This document shows, piece after piece, positions 45,423-58,300 of a stretch of 64,000 nucleotides of DNA (positions within the stretch are counted from its first letter, which is position 1; every line of letters starts with the position of its first letter). The stretch is from positions 27,625,932-27,689,931 of the forward strand of contig OY743183.1 in NCBI GenBank assembly GCA_963555705.1, written 5' to 3'. The notes under the pieces are model-generated. The model ran no database searches, was not told where the DNA came from, and saw only the letters and a program-made list of their open reading frames with translations. Position numbers and translations under genes: made by a program. Source of the stretch: Ligustrum vulgare (taxonomy: Eukaryota; Streptophyta; Magnoliopsida; Lamiales; Oleaceae).

Positions 45423-46310
45423 GAGATAGAAGCCCTCATCAAAAGAGGCTTCCTGGGAGTTACATAAAGAAGGAAGATAAAGATCAGGAAAAAGGAGAGG
45501 AGGAGAATAGGTCCGATGGCACTATAAACTTTATCGTCGGAGGTATAGCTTCTGGAGGTGATTCAAATAACGCAAGGAAAATTTATGCTCAGGCATTGGG
45601 TGGTCAAAAAGAAAGGTCGGCTGGTCATGACCATGAAATTTCAATGAGCATCAATTTCAATAACTCTGATAAGGAAGGAATTTCATACCCCCATGACGAT
45701 GCCGTTGTCATTGGTGCCACAATTACAAATTTTAATGTAAGAAGAATGCTTGTTGATAATGGAAGTGCAGCCGATATTCTTTCTTTGGAAGCTTTCAACA
45801 AGATGCAACTTCCCAAGGATCGGCTTCGTCAAGTCATTACTCTGTTAACTGGCTTTGGTGGAGGAACCGTATGACTAGAAGGTTTAATTGACCTACATAC
45901 TTCTCTTAGAATAGGAGAAAAGCTGGTGACTAGGATGACCCCGTTTCAGGTCGTTAAGACCCTATGGCTTACAACGCTATCTTGGAAAGACCGTTTTTTG
46001 AAATGCTTGAAAGCAATAGTGTCAACATATCACTTAGCAATCAAGTTTCCAACTTCCACGGGCATAGCAACAGTGCAGGGTAATCAAGCCGCATGTCACC
46101 AGTGGAAGAAGTTCCAATTTCAGAAGGAAAAATTTTCACGATTGGGAAAGAACTTCCCAAATCAATGAAGGAAGAACTGTCGCAATGTTTGAAAAGAAAC
46201 GTCGACATATTCACATGGAGCATAGAAGATATGCCCGGGATTGACCCCGTACTTATTGAACATAGGCTTAATGTCACGCCAGACAAGAAGCCTGTAACAC
46301 AATGAAGGAG
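45423..46310 (+). pseudogene. Protease and RT N-terminal part of element B
   Basis: The open stretch 45404-45874 holds the retropepsin site RMLVDNGSAADILSLEAF. Frames then change at about 45870 and 46093. The segment 46093-46305 (FTIGKELPKSMKEELSQCLK, DMPGIDPVLIEHRLNV) is the conserved region before RT. Confidence 0.88.
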
Positions 46311-47119
46311 GCAGTTTGCTACTGAAAGAAGGAAAATAATAAAGGAGGAAGTAGATAAGCTCTTGAAAGTAGGGTTCATCAAAGAAGTGAAGTATCCAGA
46401 ATGGGTAGCGAATGTGGTATTGGTCAAGAAGCCGAATGGTAAATGGTGAGTCTGCATAGATTTTACAGATTTAAACAAAGCATGTCCAAAAGACAGTTAT
46501 CATCTTCCTTTAATTGACAGATTGGTAGACTCCACATCAGGTTCTAAACTTTATAGCTTCCTTGACGCGTTCTCGGAATATCATCAAATTCGAATGGCAC
46601 AGGAAGATCAAGAAAAAACTTCATTCACGGCTGATGAAGGGATGTATTGCTATAAAGTCATGCCATTTGGATTAAAGAATGCCGGGGATACTTATCAAAG
46701 ATTGATAAACATTGACTTCTCCAAACACATCGAACTAAACATTGAAGTTTATGTTGATAACATGGTCGTAAAGAGCTCGAGAAAAAAAGACCACATAGTT
46801 GACTTGGAGGACATATTCTGTACACTCAGACAACATCGAATGAAACTAAATCCCGCCAAGTGCGCCTTCGAAGTGAACTCGGGCAAGTTTTTATGTTGAT
46901 GACATGGTTGTAAAGAGCTCGAGAAAGAAAGACCACATAGACGACTTGGAGGACATATTCTGTACACTCAGATAACATCGGATGAAACTAAATCCCACCA
47001 AGTGCGCCTTCGGAGTAAGCTCGGGCAAGTTTTTAGGGTTCATGATTACTCAGCGGGGCATTGAAGTTAACCCAGATAAAATCATGGCCCTTACGTTAAT
47101 GGAACCTCCTAGGACTATC
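46311..47119 (+). pseudogene. Reverse transcriptase fingers and palm of element B, with 142-bp duplication
   Basis: It reads VKKPNGKW, a stop (46447-46449), VCIDFTDLNKACPKDSY, LYSFLDAFSEYHQI, and then the polymerase box. The box occurs twice because 142 bases are tandemly duplicated (46751-46892 and 46893-47034). The first copy reads YVDNM (catalytic Asp lost) and the second YVDDM. The duplication shifts the frame. Element C is inserted at 47119. Confidence 0.92.
46751..47034 (+). repeat. 142-bp tandem duplication within RT
   Basis: ATGTTGATAACATGGTCGTA at 46751 recurs as ATGTTGATGACATGGTTGTA at 46893, with about 142 bases alignable at high identity. The length is not a multiple of three. 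Confidence 0.95.
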
Positions 47120-47263
47120 TGTAACACCCATTCACTTAAGTTTGAATCTCATTAAAGTTTAGGGGTCAATTAGATGTTAACCTCTAGCTTAGGATCAGAG
47201 GTTCAATTAATTTGGACTCTATATTGAAAATCCACGTATTTTTTTAGGGTTAAGATTTCTAGG

Positions 47264-47335
<72 letters not shown>

Positions 47336-48253
47336 ATATAAGGTAAAATTGGAGATTTGATTTCTAGGAAAAATGGTAAGATATTTGTACGCATGAAAAT
47401 TATGAATTATGAAAATAAAAAATATTATTTCATATGGAAATAATATTATTTACGCCAAGAAAAATTATATTACTTCCATTTTGGTCAAAATTGTGTGTTC
47501 ATTATATGGAATAATTTTGGTTCCAAAAACTAGCAAAAATAGATTCTTCACCCTATAAATATGCCCCTTTCACATCACTTTTCTTACACACACACACACA
47601 AAACCACTTTTGTGTTTTCTCTCTCTCTCCATCAATCAATCACACATATACAAACACATTACACATACGAATTTCAAAGCAAGGGAATTTTTAGCACGCA
47701 CAAATTTCGAAGCACTTTAAAGTTATATCATTAATTCATCCACGAGACAGTAAGTATATACGTGTAATTTTACGTTATGACTTTTGAAATAATATGTTGT
47801 GGTCCATATGTATGTTCTAAGATTCGGACTGGAGTTTTAGTAGCGCTACGCATGCACACTCATACCACTTATGTTCGGTATAGTTTTCGTGTCTCCATTA
47901 CGTATGAATTATGATTTCAAGATTTATGATAAACACGTGTATACTTATTGAGATTTTCTCATCCCCTTTATGTTTTCCCTTTCCAGATAATTGATTGGTT
48001 CGAAAAGGTCAACGTGGAGATGAGGGCGATAGAGGATCAAAAAATAAATCAGACTTTTATTCATAATTTTTATTTTTAAAAATTTCTAGACACATTTAAT
48101 TATTTTTGGCTTCTTTATTAAACTGTTATATATAATTTAAGTTCTTTCTTATGACGATTTAAATATTATGAAATTATTTGTTAAACTATTTCTATCTTAT
48201 GAGTTTATGCAAGTTTCGTGACATTCGAGTCGTTAAGGTTTCGGGTCGTCATA
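47120..48253 (+). mobile_element. 5' LTR of element C
   Basis: It begins TGTAACACCCATTCACTTAA and ends GGGTCGTCATA. It carries a (TG)n tract at 47263-47333 that the 3' LTR lacks. Sequences around 47560-47760 look like promoter and leader (TATAAATATGCCCC, CTCTCTCTC). Confidence 0.92.
47263..47333. repeat. (TG)n microsatellite, about 35 units
   Basis: An uninterrupted GT/TG run lies in the 5' LTR of element C. The poly-Thr-His frame on the opposite strand is an artefact. Confidence 0.98.
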
Positions 48254-49608
48254 ATTGGTATCAGAGTGAAGGTATGCTTTCCTGTAGACTAAAAAAAAAA
48301 ATTTGTTTCGGGTCGTCACAATTGGTTAAGTATATTAGTTTCTCTTATATTGTTTTAAAAGATTCACGTCAAATCCCTTTTTTTTTTTTTTTTAAAAAAA
48401 AAATCACTTCGGTGAACAGTGTCCGCGTACTGTTCACAGCTACCGTTCAAGAAAAAGTTTTTTTTTTTTTTTAAATGATAGGTTAAATTATGATTAGGTT
48501 AGATTTTGGGCTTTTATCCTTTTATGAAAATTTATTTGGACCGTCAAAAATATTTTTTATGATAATATTAAAATGGGCTCGATTTATATGAAAATTTAAT
48601 CGGACTAATAATTTTTTTTTTTTTTTTTTTTTTTTTTGCTATTATGTTGAATTGGGCTAATTTTATGTAAACTTTTAATTGGGCTACTTAGATTATGATA
48701 TGTAATGATAAAATGTTAATTAAGTCCAACATTATATGAATATATGAATTGATAACTATTTCTCTAAGAAATGAACTAGTATTTTAGTCATGAGATATTT
48801 TAAGTCATCGCTCCGCTACGTCTCTCCACGTCTGGACTTATCGAACAAGGTATGTTATTTGTGTTACAAGTTATTAGTTATTTATGATTTCATTGAAGCA
48901 TGATAAGTATGGAAATTAATAATGTTATGTCATAAATGTTTTATATGATAATAATTGATTTTAGTTTTGTTAGCAAGATATTGTAGTAGTTATGCGAGTT
49001 GCATGTATGCCTAGCGAGGGGAAATTTTTAGTCGGGTATAAACCTTTTTCATAATAAACAGTAAGATGATAATAAGTTCTCATACAATGAATCATCCTTT
49101 TATCACTACCTTTGTGTAAAAGTAAGGAAAAACTGTGGATGATCATTTGTATCTCCTCTCTAAATTCCAAATCCTAGTGCAATGATTTATTCATTTATCA
49201 CTATCTTTGTGTAAAAAGCAAGGGAAAAATTGTGGAAAATTATTGTTACTTTTGTTCGAGTTTTCTTGATTGGCACGTTCGCGGCATTAGAGGACTTTGC
49301 CACCAGGCTATTAACATGCATAAAGAAATTTGGTTTTAAGTGGGACCTTAGTGACCCCTCCAATTTCTTCGAAGCCTTTTAATAGTGATGTCCAAACCAA
49401 TAAAACAAAGACAATAGTACTACTAGAAAACAATTCCTCCTCTCAAAACTTTATGGATAAACTTTGAGGAAACACCCATGAAATTTCGATAATAGCAACA
49501 TCCATTTATGAAACTTTTGAAAAACTTCCATTCTTGAAAGAAAAGTAATTATGTTTCCTTTCCCTAACTCATTTCAATTCTAAGTAATTTTACCATTTTA
49601 TTTAAGGA
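48254..49608 (+). other. 5' leader of element C
   Basis: This is long, AT-rich and non-coding, with several T-runs (48379-48393, 48459-48472, 48610-48637). It contains a local repeat of a CTTTGTGTAAAA phrase (49110-49125 and 49204-49218). No gene is seen. Confidence 0.6.
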
Positions 49609-50690
49609 CATGGATACTCACAGTAGAAATACGAACAATAGAACAGTTCATGAAAATGATACGAAATTTCACACAGGCAGCACCGCCGCCAGCTCCTGTA
49701 CCTCCTACCGAGGGCCAAAGGAATACTGCTGCTATTGTTGAGCAATTTAGGAAACTTCAACCACCAACATTTGATGGTGGCCCTAACCCGTTAGTAGCTG
49801 AAGATTGGATAGCTAACATTGAAAGGATATTTGATTTCATCGAATGTCCAGACCCGAAGGAGGTGACTCGTGCAGCATTTATGTTGCAAAAAGGTGCTAG
49901 GCACTGGTGGGACTCAACCGCCAGGTCCAGAACTCGTGATCACATGTGGACATGGGATCAATTCAAGGAACTATTTCTTCAAAAGTACTACCCACAGAGT
50001 ATCCGGAGCCAGAAGGAAACAGAGTTTTTGATGTTGAAACAGGGAGCAATGACCCTGACAGACTATGAAAGAAAGTATGACGAGTTGTCACACTACGCTC
50101 CATAATTGGCTGACACCGAGCTCAAACGCGCAAGGCATTTCGAACAAGGTTTGAGGGATCATCTTAGGCAGCCTGTGGTAACTTTTGAATTTCCTACATA
50201 CCATGCGGTGCCAGCTAAAGCTCAACTAGCCAACTTCAGGGAGAATTCTGATAGTACTTATAACCAATAGTCTGGACCACCTGAGAAACGTAAATGCGAG
50301 GACAACAATGAAAAAGGAATACTGGACTCTTCAAAGAAAGGAAAATGGAAATCGACTACAAACGACTTCCAGAAGCATCCGATTTGTGGGAAATGCCAAA
50401 AGCGCCATGCTGGAGTGTGTTTCATGGGAACCCGTGCGTGTTTCAACTGTGGAGAAATGGGTCATATGGAAAAACTCTGTCCTAAAGGTCAGACGCAACA
50501 GCAACACTATAAGTTTGAGGATCTCCCTAAAGGGCAAGCCCCTGGTGTTTGCAGTCACCGGGTAGGAAGAGGATCAGGACCGCAACACTTAGCAGTTGAC
50601 ATTATTATATCTCGTACACCTGCTCATGCTTCGATAGAATCTCCCTTAGTGAATTTTATGTACCTGTGGAACATGCTAGTACCCCCTTAG
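49609..50690 (+). pseudogene. Gag of element C
   Basis: The open part from 49650 reads EQFRKLQPPTFDGGPNPL, AEDWIANIERIFDF, GARHWWDSTARSR and YERKYDELSHYAP, the plant chromovirus gag core. A TAA follows at 50103. The sense continues (ARHFEQGLRDHLRQPVVTFE) to a second stop near 50268. In another frame the knuckle CFNCGEMGHMEKLCP appears (50440-50485). The N-terminal start is also shifted (MDTHSRNTNNRT at 49609). Gag would package element RNA; this copy is broken. Confidence 0.9.
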
Positions 50691-50784
50691 AGGTTGATCT
50701 TTCCCCATTAGAGGTGTGAAGTGCAGAATACATAGTAAAGAAGGAAAAATCTCGAGGACGAAATTTATTTTAAGGATGGTAGAT

Positions 50785-51966
50785 TGTAACACCCAGGCAC
50801 TTAAGTTTGAATCTCTTTAAAGTTTAGGGGTCAATTAGATGTTGACCACTAGCTTAGGATCAGGGCTCCAATTAATTTGGAATGTATACTGAAAACCCAC
50901 GTATTTTTTTAGGGTTAAAATTTCTATGCAATATATATATATAATTGGTATGATGCATGTTATGATATATATTAGAATATTTAATTTTAGTATAAATCAA
51001 CATTTATTACCTTAATAGTAGTAATCAAACTTTGATATATATGTGTATATCTCCATATAAGGTAAAATTGGAGATTTGATTTCTTGGAAAAATGGTAAGA
51101 TATTTGTACGCATGGAAATTATAAATTATGAAAATAAAAAATATTATTTCATATGGAAGTAATATTATTTACGCCAAGACAAATTATATTACTTCCATTT
51201 TGGCCAAAATTGTGTGTTCATTATATGGAATGATTTTTGGTTCCAAAAACTAGCAAAAATAGATTCTTCACCCTATAAATATGCCCCCTTTCACGTCACT
51301 TTTCTTACACACACACACAAAACCACTTTTGTGCTTTCTCTCTCTCTTCATCAATCAATCATACAAACACATTACACATACGAATTTCAAAGCAAGGGGA
51401 TTTTTAGCATGCACAAAGTTCGAAGCACTTTAAAGTTATATCATTAATTCATCCACGAGACAGTAAGTATATACGCGTAATTTTACGTTATAGCTTTTGA
51501 AATAATATGCTATGGTCCATATGTATGTTCTAAGATCCGGATCGGAGTTTTAATAGAGCTACGCATGCAAACTCATACCACCTATGTCCGGTATAGTTTT
51601 CGTGTCTCCATTACGTATGAATTATGATTTCAAGATTTATGATAAACATGTGTATACTTATTGAGATTTTCTCACCCCCTTTATGTTTCCCCTTTCCTGA
51701 TAATTGATTGGTTCGAAAAGGTTAACGTGGAGATGAGGGCAATAGAGGATCAAAAAATAAAGCAGACTTTTATTCATAATTTTTATTTTTAAAAATTTCT
51801 AGACACATTTAATTATTGTTGGATTCTTTATTAAACCGTTATGTTTAATTTAAGTTCTTTCTTATGACGATTTAAATATTATAAAATTATTTGTTAAACT
51901 ATTTCTATCTTATGAGTTTATGCAAGTTTCGTGACGTCCGAGTTGTTAAGGTTTCGGGTCATCACA
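50785..51966 (+). mobile_element. 3' LTR of element C
   Basis: It begins TGTAACACCCAGGCACTTAA and ends GGGTCATCACA. It is highly similar to the 5' LTR except at 50929-51050, where about 120 AT-rich bases replace the (TG)n tract. Confidence 0.93.
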
Positions 51967-53000
51967 CTATCAAAGAAGTGCAAAAAATTATGAGTAGAGT
52001 GGCAACATTGGGCCGTTTCATGTCAAGGGCATCGGATAATTGCTTTTCCTTCTTCAAGACTCTCAGAGGAAACAAAGAGTTCAGATGTGATGAAGAATAC
52101 AAGTTCTCCTTCAGAAAATTGAAGGAATATTTGGGAACTCCTCCAATATTGGTAAAACAGAATCCCAGAGAGAATCTGTTTTTGTATCTAGCAGTTTCAG
52201 ATTATGCAGTAAGCGCTATTTTGGTTAAAGAGGAAGGGAAGATCCAAAAATCGTATACTATGTTAGCAAGATGATGTTGGACGCAGAAACCTGATATACA
52301 CTGGCAGAACAGCTCACTCTTGCTCTAGTTACAGCAACCAGAAAGTTAAGATCGTACTTCCAAGCCCATGCTATAATAGTCCTCACAAACCAACCTTTGA
52401 AACAGATCTTACAGAAGCCAGATGTCTCTGGTCATCTACTCAAATGGTCAATAGAGCTTGGGGAATATGACATTGAATGCAAACCTCGACCTTCCATAAA
52501 AGCAAAGGTCTTGGCGGACTTCGTCACCGAACTCGTCCCAAGACCTAGGGGGCCAACAGTTCATGACAAGGAAAGGGTCACGTGGACTTTGCAAGTTGAT
52601 GGAGCATCAAATGCCACAGGTTCAGGGGCCAAGATCATACTAAAAAAAGATGATGGCATAATGAAAATTCAGTGCGCAATTAGGTTCTAATTCTCGGCCA
52701 CTGATAATGATGCAGAATATGAGGTCGTGATTGTTGAACTTCAGGCAGCTCAACATCTAGGGATTGAGCATGTCAAGATCTTGAGTGACTCACAATTGGT
52801 GGTAGAGAAAATGAATGGGACTTTTGAAGTAAAAGATGAAAAAATGTCATCTTATAGAATGATGGTTTTGGACCTGCAAAGAAAGTTCAAATCTTGCAGT
52901 ATAGATAAAATACCAAGGTCCGCTAATCACAGTTCTGATGCCCTGTCCAGACTAACTTTTTCCAACTTGGATCACTTAGAGAGAACTGTGTTCGTATGAC
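51967..53000 (+). pseudogene. RT end, RNase H and second (archaeal-like) RNase H of element B
   Basis: Starting directly at the CTATC duplication, the frame resumes IKEVQKIMSRVATLGRFMSR. RNase H then follows (LYLAVSDYAVSAILVKEE, then FYTLAEQLTLALVTATRKLR-like sense at 52270). A second RNase H domain follows at 52560-53000: WTLQVDGASNATGSGAKIIL, DNDAEYEVVIVEL and KILSDSQLVVEK, with the acidic residues kept. A stop at 52688-52690 and a frame break at about 52270 disable it. Two RNase H domains mark the Tat lineage. Confidence 0.93.
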
Positions 53001-54295
53001 CACTTCATGAGCCTAGTATCACACAGCAACCCGATTTCATGGATATTTCAGAGCATGAACCCAGTTGGATGGATCTAATCATCGAATACTTAACATCGGG
53101 AAAGTTTCCCAATAATAAGGCAGAGGAAAGAAGAGTCAAAACAAGACCCCTGAGGTATACCATATTATAGAATACCTTATTTCGTCGAAGTTTTACAATT
53201 CCCTACCTCCGATGTCTAACCCTGAGAGAGGCAGCCCTTGCTATGGCCGAGGTTCATGAAGGAATTTATGGAGGACACCAGGGAGCAAGAGCGCTGGTTA
53301 TGAAGTTAATAAGATACAGGTACTATTGGCCAACCATGAGGAAGGACGCACTCAGCTACGTGAAAACTTGTGATAAGTGTCAAAGGTTTGCAACCCGATT
53401 GCATCTACCGGCAGAAGAACTGTCTTCAATTATTTGCCCATACCCATTTGCACAATAGGGAATTGACATACTTGGGCCGTTCCCCATAGCTCGTGGCCAA
53501 GTCAAGTTCCTAGCAGTGACTGTAGAATATTTCACAAAATGGGTAGAAGCAGAACCTCTTGCCGTAATCACAGAACAAAAGTTGGAGGCATTTGTTTGGA
53601 AGTCAATTATCTTCCGTTTTGGTCTTCCTAAGACATTAATCACTGATAATGGACGACAGTTCGAGTGCCAATCCTTCAAAAAATTCTGCAAGAATTTGGG
53701 AATAAAGCATAAATTAATTTCCATTTCACACCGGCAAAGTAATGGATTAGCTGAGGTAATAAACAGGCTCATCTTACAAGATTTGAGGACTCGTCTTGAT
53801 AGTACGAAGGTTGATTCACCCGATCTCCTTTAGAAAATTCTTTGGACGAACCGAACAACATTCAAGACAGCAACAGGGGAAACTCCATTCATGCTAGCCT
53901 TTGGGATGGAAGCTGCTATTCCAGTGAAAGTGACGATTCCCAACTTCTGCACAATGACTACAGAATCACCCAATCAACTTGAGGGGCAGAGAGAAAGTCT
54001 GGATCTTCTGGAAGAAGTCAGGAAAAGTGCCGCCCTAAGAATAGCTGCTTATCAACAGACCATGTCCCAGAAGTTTAATATCCGAGTCAAAAGAAGAGAG
54101 TTCAGAATGGGAAATCTTGTCCTACATCGAAGTGAAGCCGCCGGTCATCAACATGGGAAACTTGGACCTATTTGGGAAGGACCATACGAAGTCATTCAAA
54201 AGGTGGGAAAGGGCTCGTACAGCCTCCGAACAATGGATTCCAAGCCCCTTCCTTGGCCATGGAATGTTGAAAATCTGAAGCCTTACTACAAGTAG
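53001..54295 (+). pseudogene. Integrase of element B
   Basis: The zinc region (EVHEGIYGGHQGARALVMK, CDKCQRFA) is at 53243-53400, followed by a stop (TAG 53456). The core has GIDILGPFP, ITDNGRQFECQ and NGLAEVINR, so the three acidic residues are all present. A second stop lies at 53831. The C-terminal region (53891-54295) reads ETPFMLAFGMEAAIPVKV, RMGNLVLHRSEAAG and GPIWEGPYEVIQKVGKGSY, and ends normally at 54295. Confidence 0.93.
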
Positions 54296-54599
54296 TCAAC
54301 TTTCCGGTATCAACAAGGTCATCTAGTGGTAGAAGAGTCAGGTCTGTGAACCCTTCTTTTTTCTCTTTATTTATCTCGGAATTGCACGTCCATCCGTATC
54401 TTTTAGTATGCTCGGGCTTGCGTGTCCATTATGCTTTCTTTCAGAGTCAGAGATGGGTACTCTTTTTCCTTATCTAGATTTTTTTCTCAAAAGGTTTTTC
54501 TGGATAAGATTTTAACGAGGCCCACAGTTAAGTCCCATTTAATAAAAGTATTTCTTCCAAAGAATGAGCATCAGAATATCAAGCTCTGGAATAGCTTAC

Positions 54600-54925
54600 A
54601 AGGTTGGCCAAATGACTTTACAAGCTATTCTCCTACAAATAATTTACAATATTTTATGGCAAGGCGTTACAAATTATTCCTTTGCGAATAATTTAAAATG
54701 TTTTATGGCAAGGTGTTACAAATTATTCCTTTACGAATAATTTACAATGTTTCATGGCAAGACGTTACAAATTATTTCCCTACAAATAATTTGCAATGTC
54801 TCATGGCAAAGTATTACAAATTATTCCTTTTCAAATAATTTACAATGTCTCATGGCTAGGCATTACAAATTATTTCTTAGCGGATAATTTACTAATGTCT
54901 CATGACAAACGTTATAAATTATCCC
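54600..54925 (+). repeat. Tandem repeat, 49-bp unit, about 6 copies
   Basis: The unit CAAGGCGTTACAAATTATTC ... AATAATTTACAATGTTTCAT is repeated from about 54600 to 54925 with moderate divergence. It lies just after the end of pol in element B. Confidence 0.9.
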
Positions 54926-55371
54926 CCTAAAAATCTATTCTGCTACAAGTAATTTACAAGGTCGGCCTTAATGCCCGACTTTACAAAGTACACCCGTACA
55001 TAGGTTAAAGATCGGCTCAGGTCGAACTATTGTTTATAGAATTCAGGAAGGTCGGCCTGTTTACCCGACCTTTCGAACTTTTCCTTCAATTTCAAAAGTC
55101 AAGGGCTTAAGCCCTTCCTTGTACAAAAAGTTCAAAAACTGGGCCTTCATGCTCGATCTTACAAACTATTCCCCCGACTCTAGACGAGAGGTTTGCAAAG
55201 TCAGACAAACCCGATCTTTTCAATCTATTTAGAAGACCGGTTTAATTTGTTCGACCTTAAAAACCTACTTACAAATAAAGCAATAATATCACATACTTGA
55301 ATTTGTAAAAAAATCATTTATAAAGAAAAATTTACATGTACCCCGGGCAAAATAGCAAGATTACAAAGTTT
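54926..55371 (+). other. Non-coding region of element B with GGTCGGCC phrases
   Basis: Short recurring phrases such as AAGGTCGGCCT and CCCGACCTT appear at 54959, 55050 and around. They are loosely repeated. No gene is seen. Confidence 0.5.
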
Positions 55372-58300
55372 CTACTCCTCGGGATTAGTCCTGTCCTTTG
55401 CATCCTCGACCACTTCACAGTCATCCTCCTCCTCAAAGGGGATCAGATCGAGGTCATCAGGACTCAGAGGAAACTCAGCCATCGAGCTAGTATCAAGCTC
55501 GAGAGATTTAAGGAGACACCATGCCCAGGCTTGCTTGATGGCCTGGTTGTAAGACTCCAGGGCGTAATTCCCAAGGGCCATTTCGTATTCATCTGACACT
55601 TTGAAGGCCTACACTGCAGATGCCCTGGCTTGGGCCTCTTGTTCTCGAGCTTGACGCACTTCCTCAGTCAGTGATAAGTGTATTTTATACACTTAATTAT
55701 CTGTAAAAATTAGGATATTATTTTATTTTTCTTGAATAAATTCTATTTAATTGTTATTATTTGTTATTATTTCAGGTTTTTATCCCAAAATCAAGAAAGT
55801 GAGGAATTGAAGCAATTATTGAACAATTGGATGGAAAAACTTAATTTTTGATTCAATTGGAGATAAAACGAAAATAGGGTATCGACTTGAATAATTTGGA
55901 AATAAATGAGGCTCAAGAATTAAACCTACCCTAATGTTAATTGAGTCTCAAAAACAATTGCAAGATAACTCTTTTGGCCCAAATTAGGAGTGAATTTTGG
56001 AGATATATAATTCTTTGTTCATTGCAATTGGAGGAGTGCAGCCGTGGGGGAGATATATACATAACAGCCGAGAGACGGTAGGGAGAAGTCGGTGGAGGAA
56101 TTAGTGGTTGCACTTGGGGGAACAAACAAATAGCCGACTGGAATTCATTGTGGAGAAAGCAAATGAAGGACTTGGCTGGTGATATAATTGGAGACTTTTG
56201 AGATTAATTGGTGAGCATAATAATATGTAGCTGGTTTTGGGAGAAAAACAAAGGCTGGGGATTAATTGATTGGTTAGTAGAATTAATTGGTGGTGGGCAG
56301 ACTACTTGTAAGGATTAACATTGGGGTGAAAATTATTTTCTGCGTGAGTGGAAGAGATTACAAGGAGACAAAAAATATATATACATTGGGCTGGGAGTCC
56401 GTGTGGGTGAGGAGGAGAATTTACTTGGGAAATTCTTTTGGATTATATCACACATACACAGCCAATTAGGAGGTGAGCCAAGAAGAACAAAAGGAAAGAG
56501 GTTGCTGGGAATATATACATAGGCGGACAGATTCTTGGGAAGAAGACGCAGTCGAGAGAGAGTCCAAGAGGATAGAGGAGATATACACGGGTGGAATTAA
56601 TTCTTGGTAATTCTTTGTGGTGCGAAGTGACGTCAATTCTTCAATTCTTCAAACTCCGAGTTTTGTTTACATTAATTCTTCAAACTCCGGGTTTTGTTTA
56701 CATTATTCATTGTTTTTTTCTCTCAAAAGTATGAGTAGCTAATTTATTAATTAGGATTGGCAATGGAGATTTAATTATTTTAGTTTAATTTTGATTCTCA
56801 GGTTGGTGTTTTGATTTCATGTACTAATTTTATTATTGTGTTTAATACTTGAATTGCTTGATTACCAATTTATGATTTAATGATTGTTTTCATAATTCGA
56901 AAACTAAGTTAACAATTAGATCACATAATAAAATTCGGCAATTTCAACAAAAAATAGAGATATGAATTTGTGGTTGCTTGTGGTCACTTATGAATTTGAA
57001 AGTAATTTAATGCATTTAGCTAAGGAGAGCTCTGACCCGCTGTAGAGATACATGTTGACTTAGTTAAATAAACCTAATTTGAACTCGAGAGAGGTAAATT
57101 AGATATATGCGTGAATTCGACCAAATACAATTTTAGAAAATAACTTGAGATGAGAAATTAAGCTAGAACATTATTTCGAAATCGTTAGTCTCGATATTCA
57201 TTTAATTGTTAGAAAATCCACCATGTTTGTTTCTTGCTTTTAGTTTAATTTTATTTTTTTATTTTAATTACATTGTTTATTTCATTAAATCTCTATTTTA
57301 TTGTCGTTTTCAGATTTTTTTGCAATTTTATTTTTTTAGTTGGTTTTTGTTTTTCAAGGAATCTTGGAATGGAAGTAAATTTATAACAAATTAACTAGTT
57401 CTCGTGGGATCGACAACTCGAACTCAAAAGTCTACTTTTACTACTTGTTAGCGATATCGTGCGCTTGCGATTTTCAAACCAACAATCAGCTTGGCGACCT
57501 CTTCCCGGGATAAGTCGTGCTCCTTGACGACAACTTCAAGATCGGCTAGAGCCTGCTTGAGTTTCTTCTCCGCGGTGTTTGCCCTTGTGGCCTCATACTA
57601 CACGGAGTGAACTAGCTGGTTGGCCGTTTCCCATCGTTTAATACTCTGGAGGGCAACCCCTCAAGTGATATTCAGCATCTACAAGTCCAGAAATAGAGTT
57701 AGAAAAATTTTCTACAAAAAACAGTGCAGTATTTTTGAATGCTCGAATCCTACCTAAAGTGCCGCAATCATGATATGATCAACTCCCTACTCAACCTCAT
57801 ATTGGTACTTCTTCACCAATTCGGGATATAAGGAATCTTGCATGCTTCTCCTACAATTGGGCAGAGTGGGATTCTCAGCCTCATAATCTGAATGAGCCAG
57901 GGAGGGAGCCCAGTCTTTTTGTTGCCTGTCACACCTCGGGAAAGAAACATCCTCGTTCGATTGTGAGGTGTGCCCGGGACCAGACAATGCAGTTTTTGTC
58001 CTTTTTTGAGGACGTCTCCGGGTTATCCTGTCCTTAGTACGTTTCTCCCTTGAGCCCCGAGCTCTTGCCATAGCTGCGCGCTTAAGCGCCTCAGAATCGA
58101 AAGCCATCCCTCGTAAGAGGCAAAGTTAGGACAAAAGAGAGAAAATAGGGGAGGGGATTGGCTAATGAGGAAGCAGAGCAATATTTACTACATAATTTGA
58201 GAGGCCAGGGCCTACCGGGCTGAAGGTCGAGTCCAGCCTGATCTAGAATTTCATTAATCACAAGGTTATTGGCCTCCTCGACCAATAAACACCAATCACA

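Larger units (their letters stand above)
47120..51966 (+). mobile_element. Element C: gypsy element with gag only
   Basis: LTRs are at 47120-48253 and 50785-51966. CTATC is duplicated at 47115-47119 and 51967-51971. A primer site TTGGTATCAGAG lies at 48255-48266, and a polypurine-like AAGGATGGTAGAT sits before the 3' LTR. The 2.5-kb internal region encodes only a gag with two stops. No pol is present, so this is a non-autonomous, gag-only derivative. Confidence 0.95.

Noticed and set aside
47203..47394. ORF coding for a Thr-His repeat protein
   Set aside because: It is the reading of a (TG)n microsatellite in an LTR.
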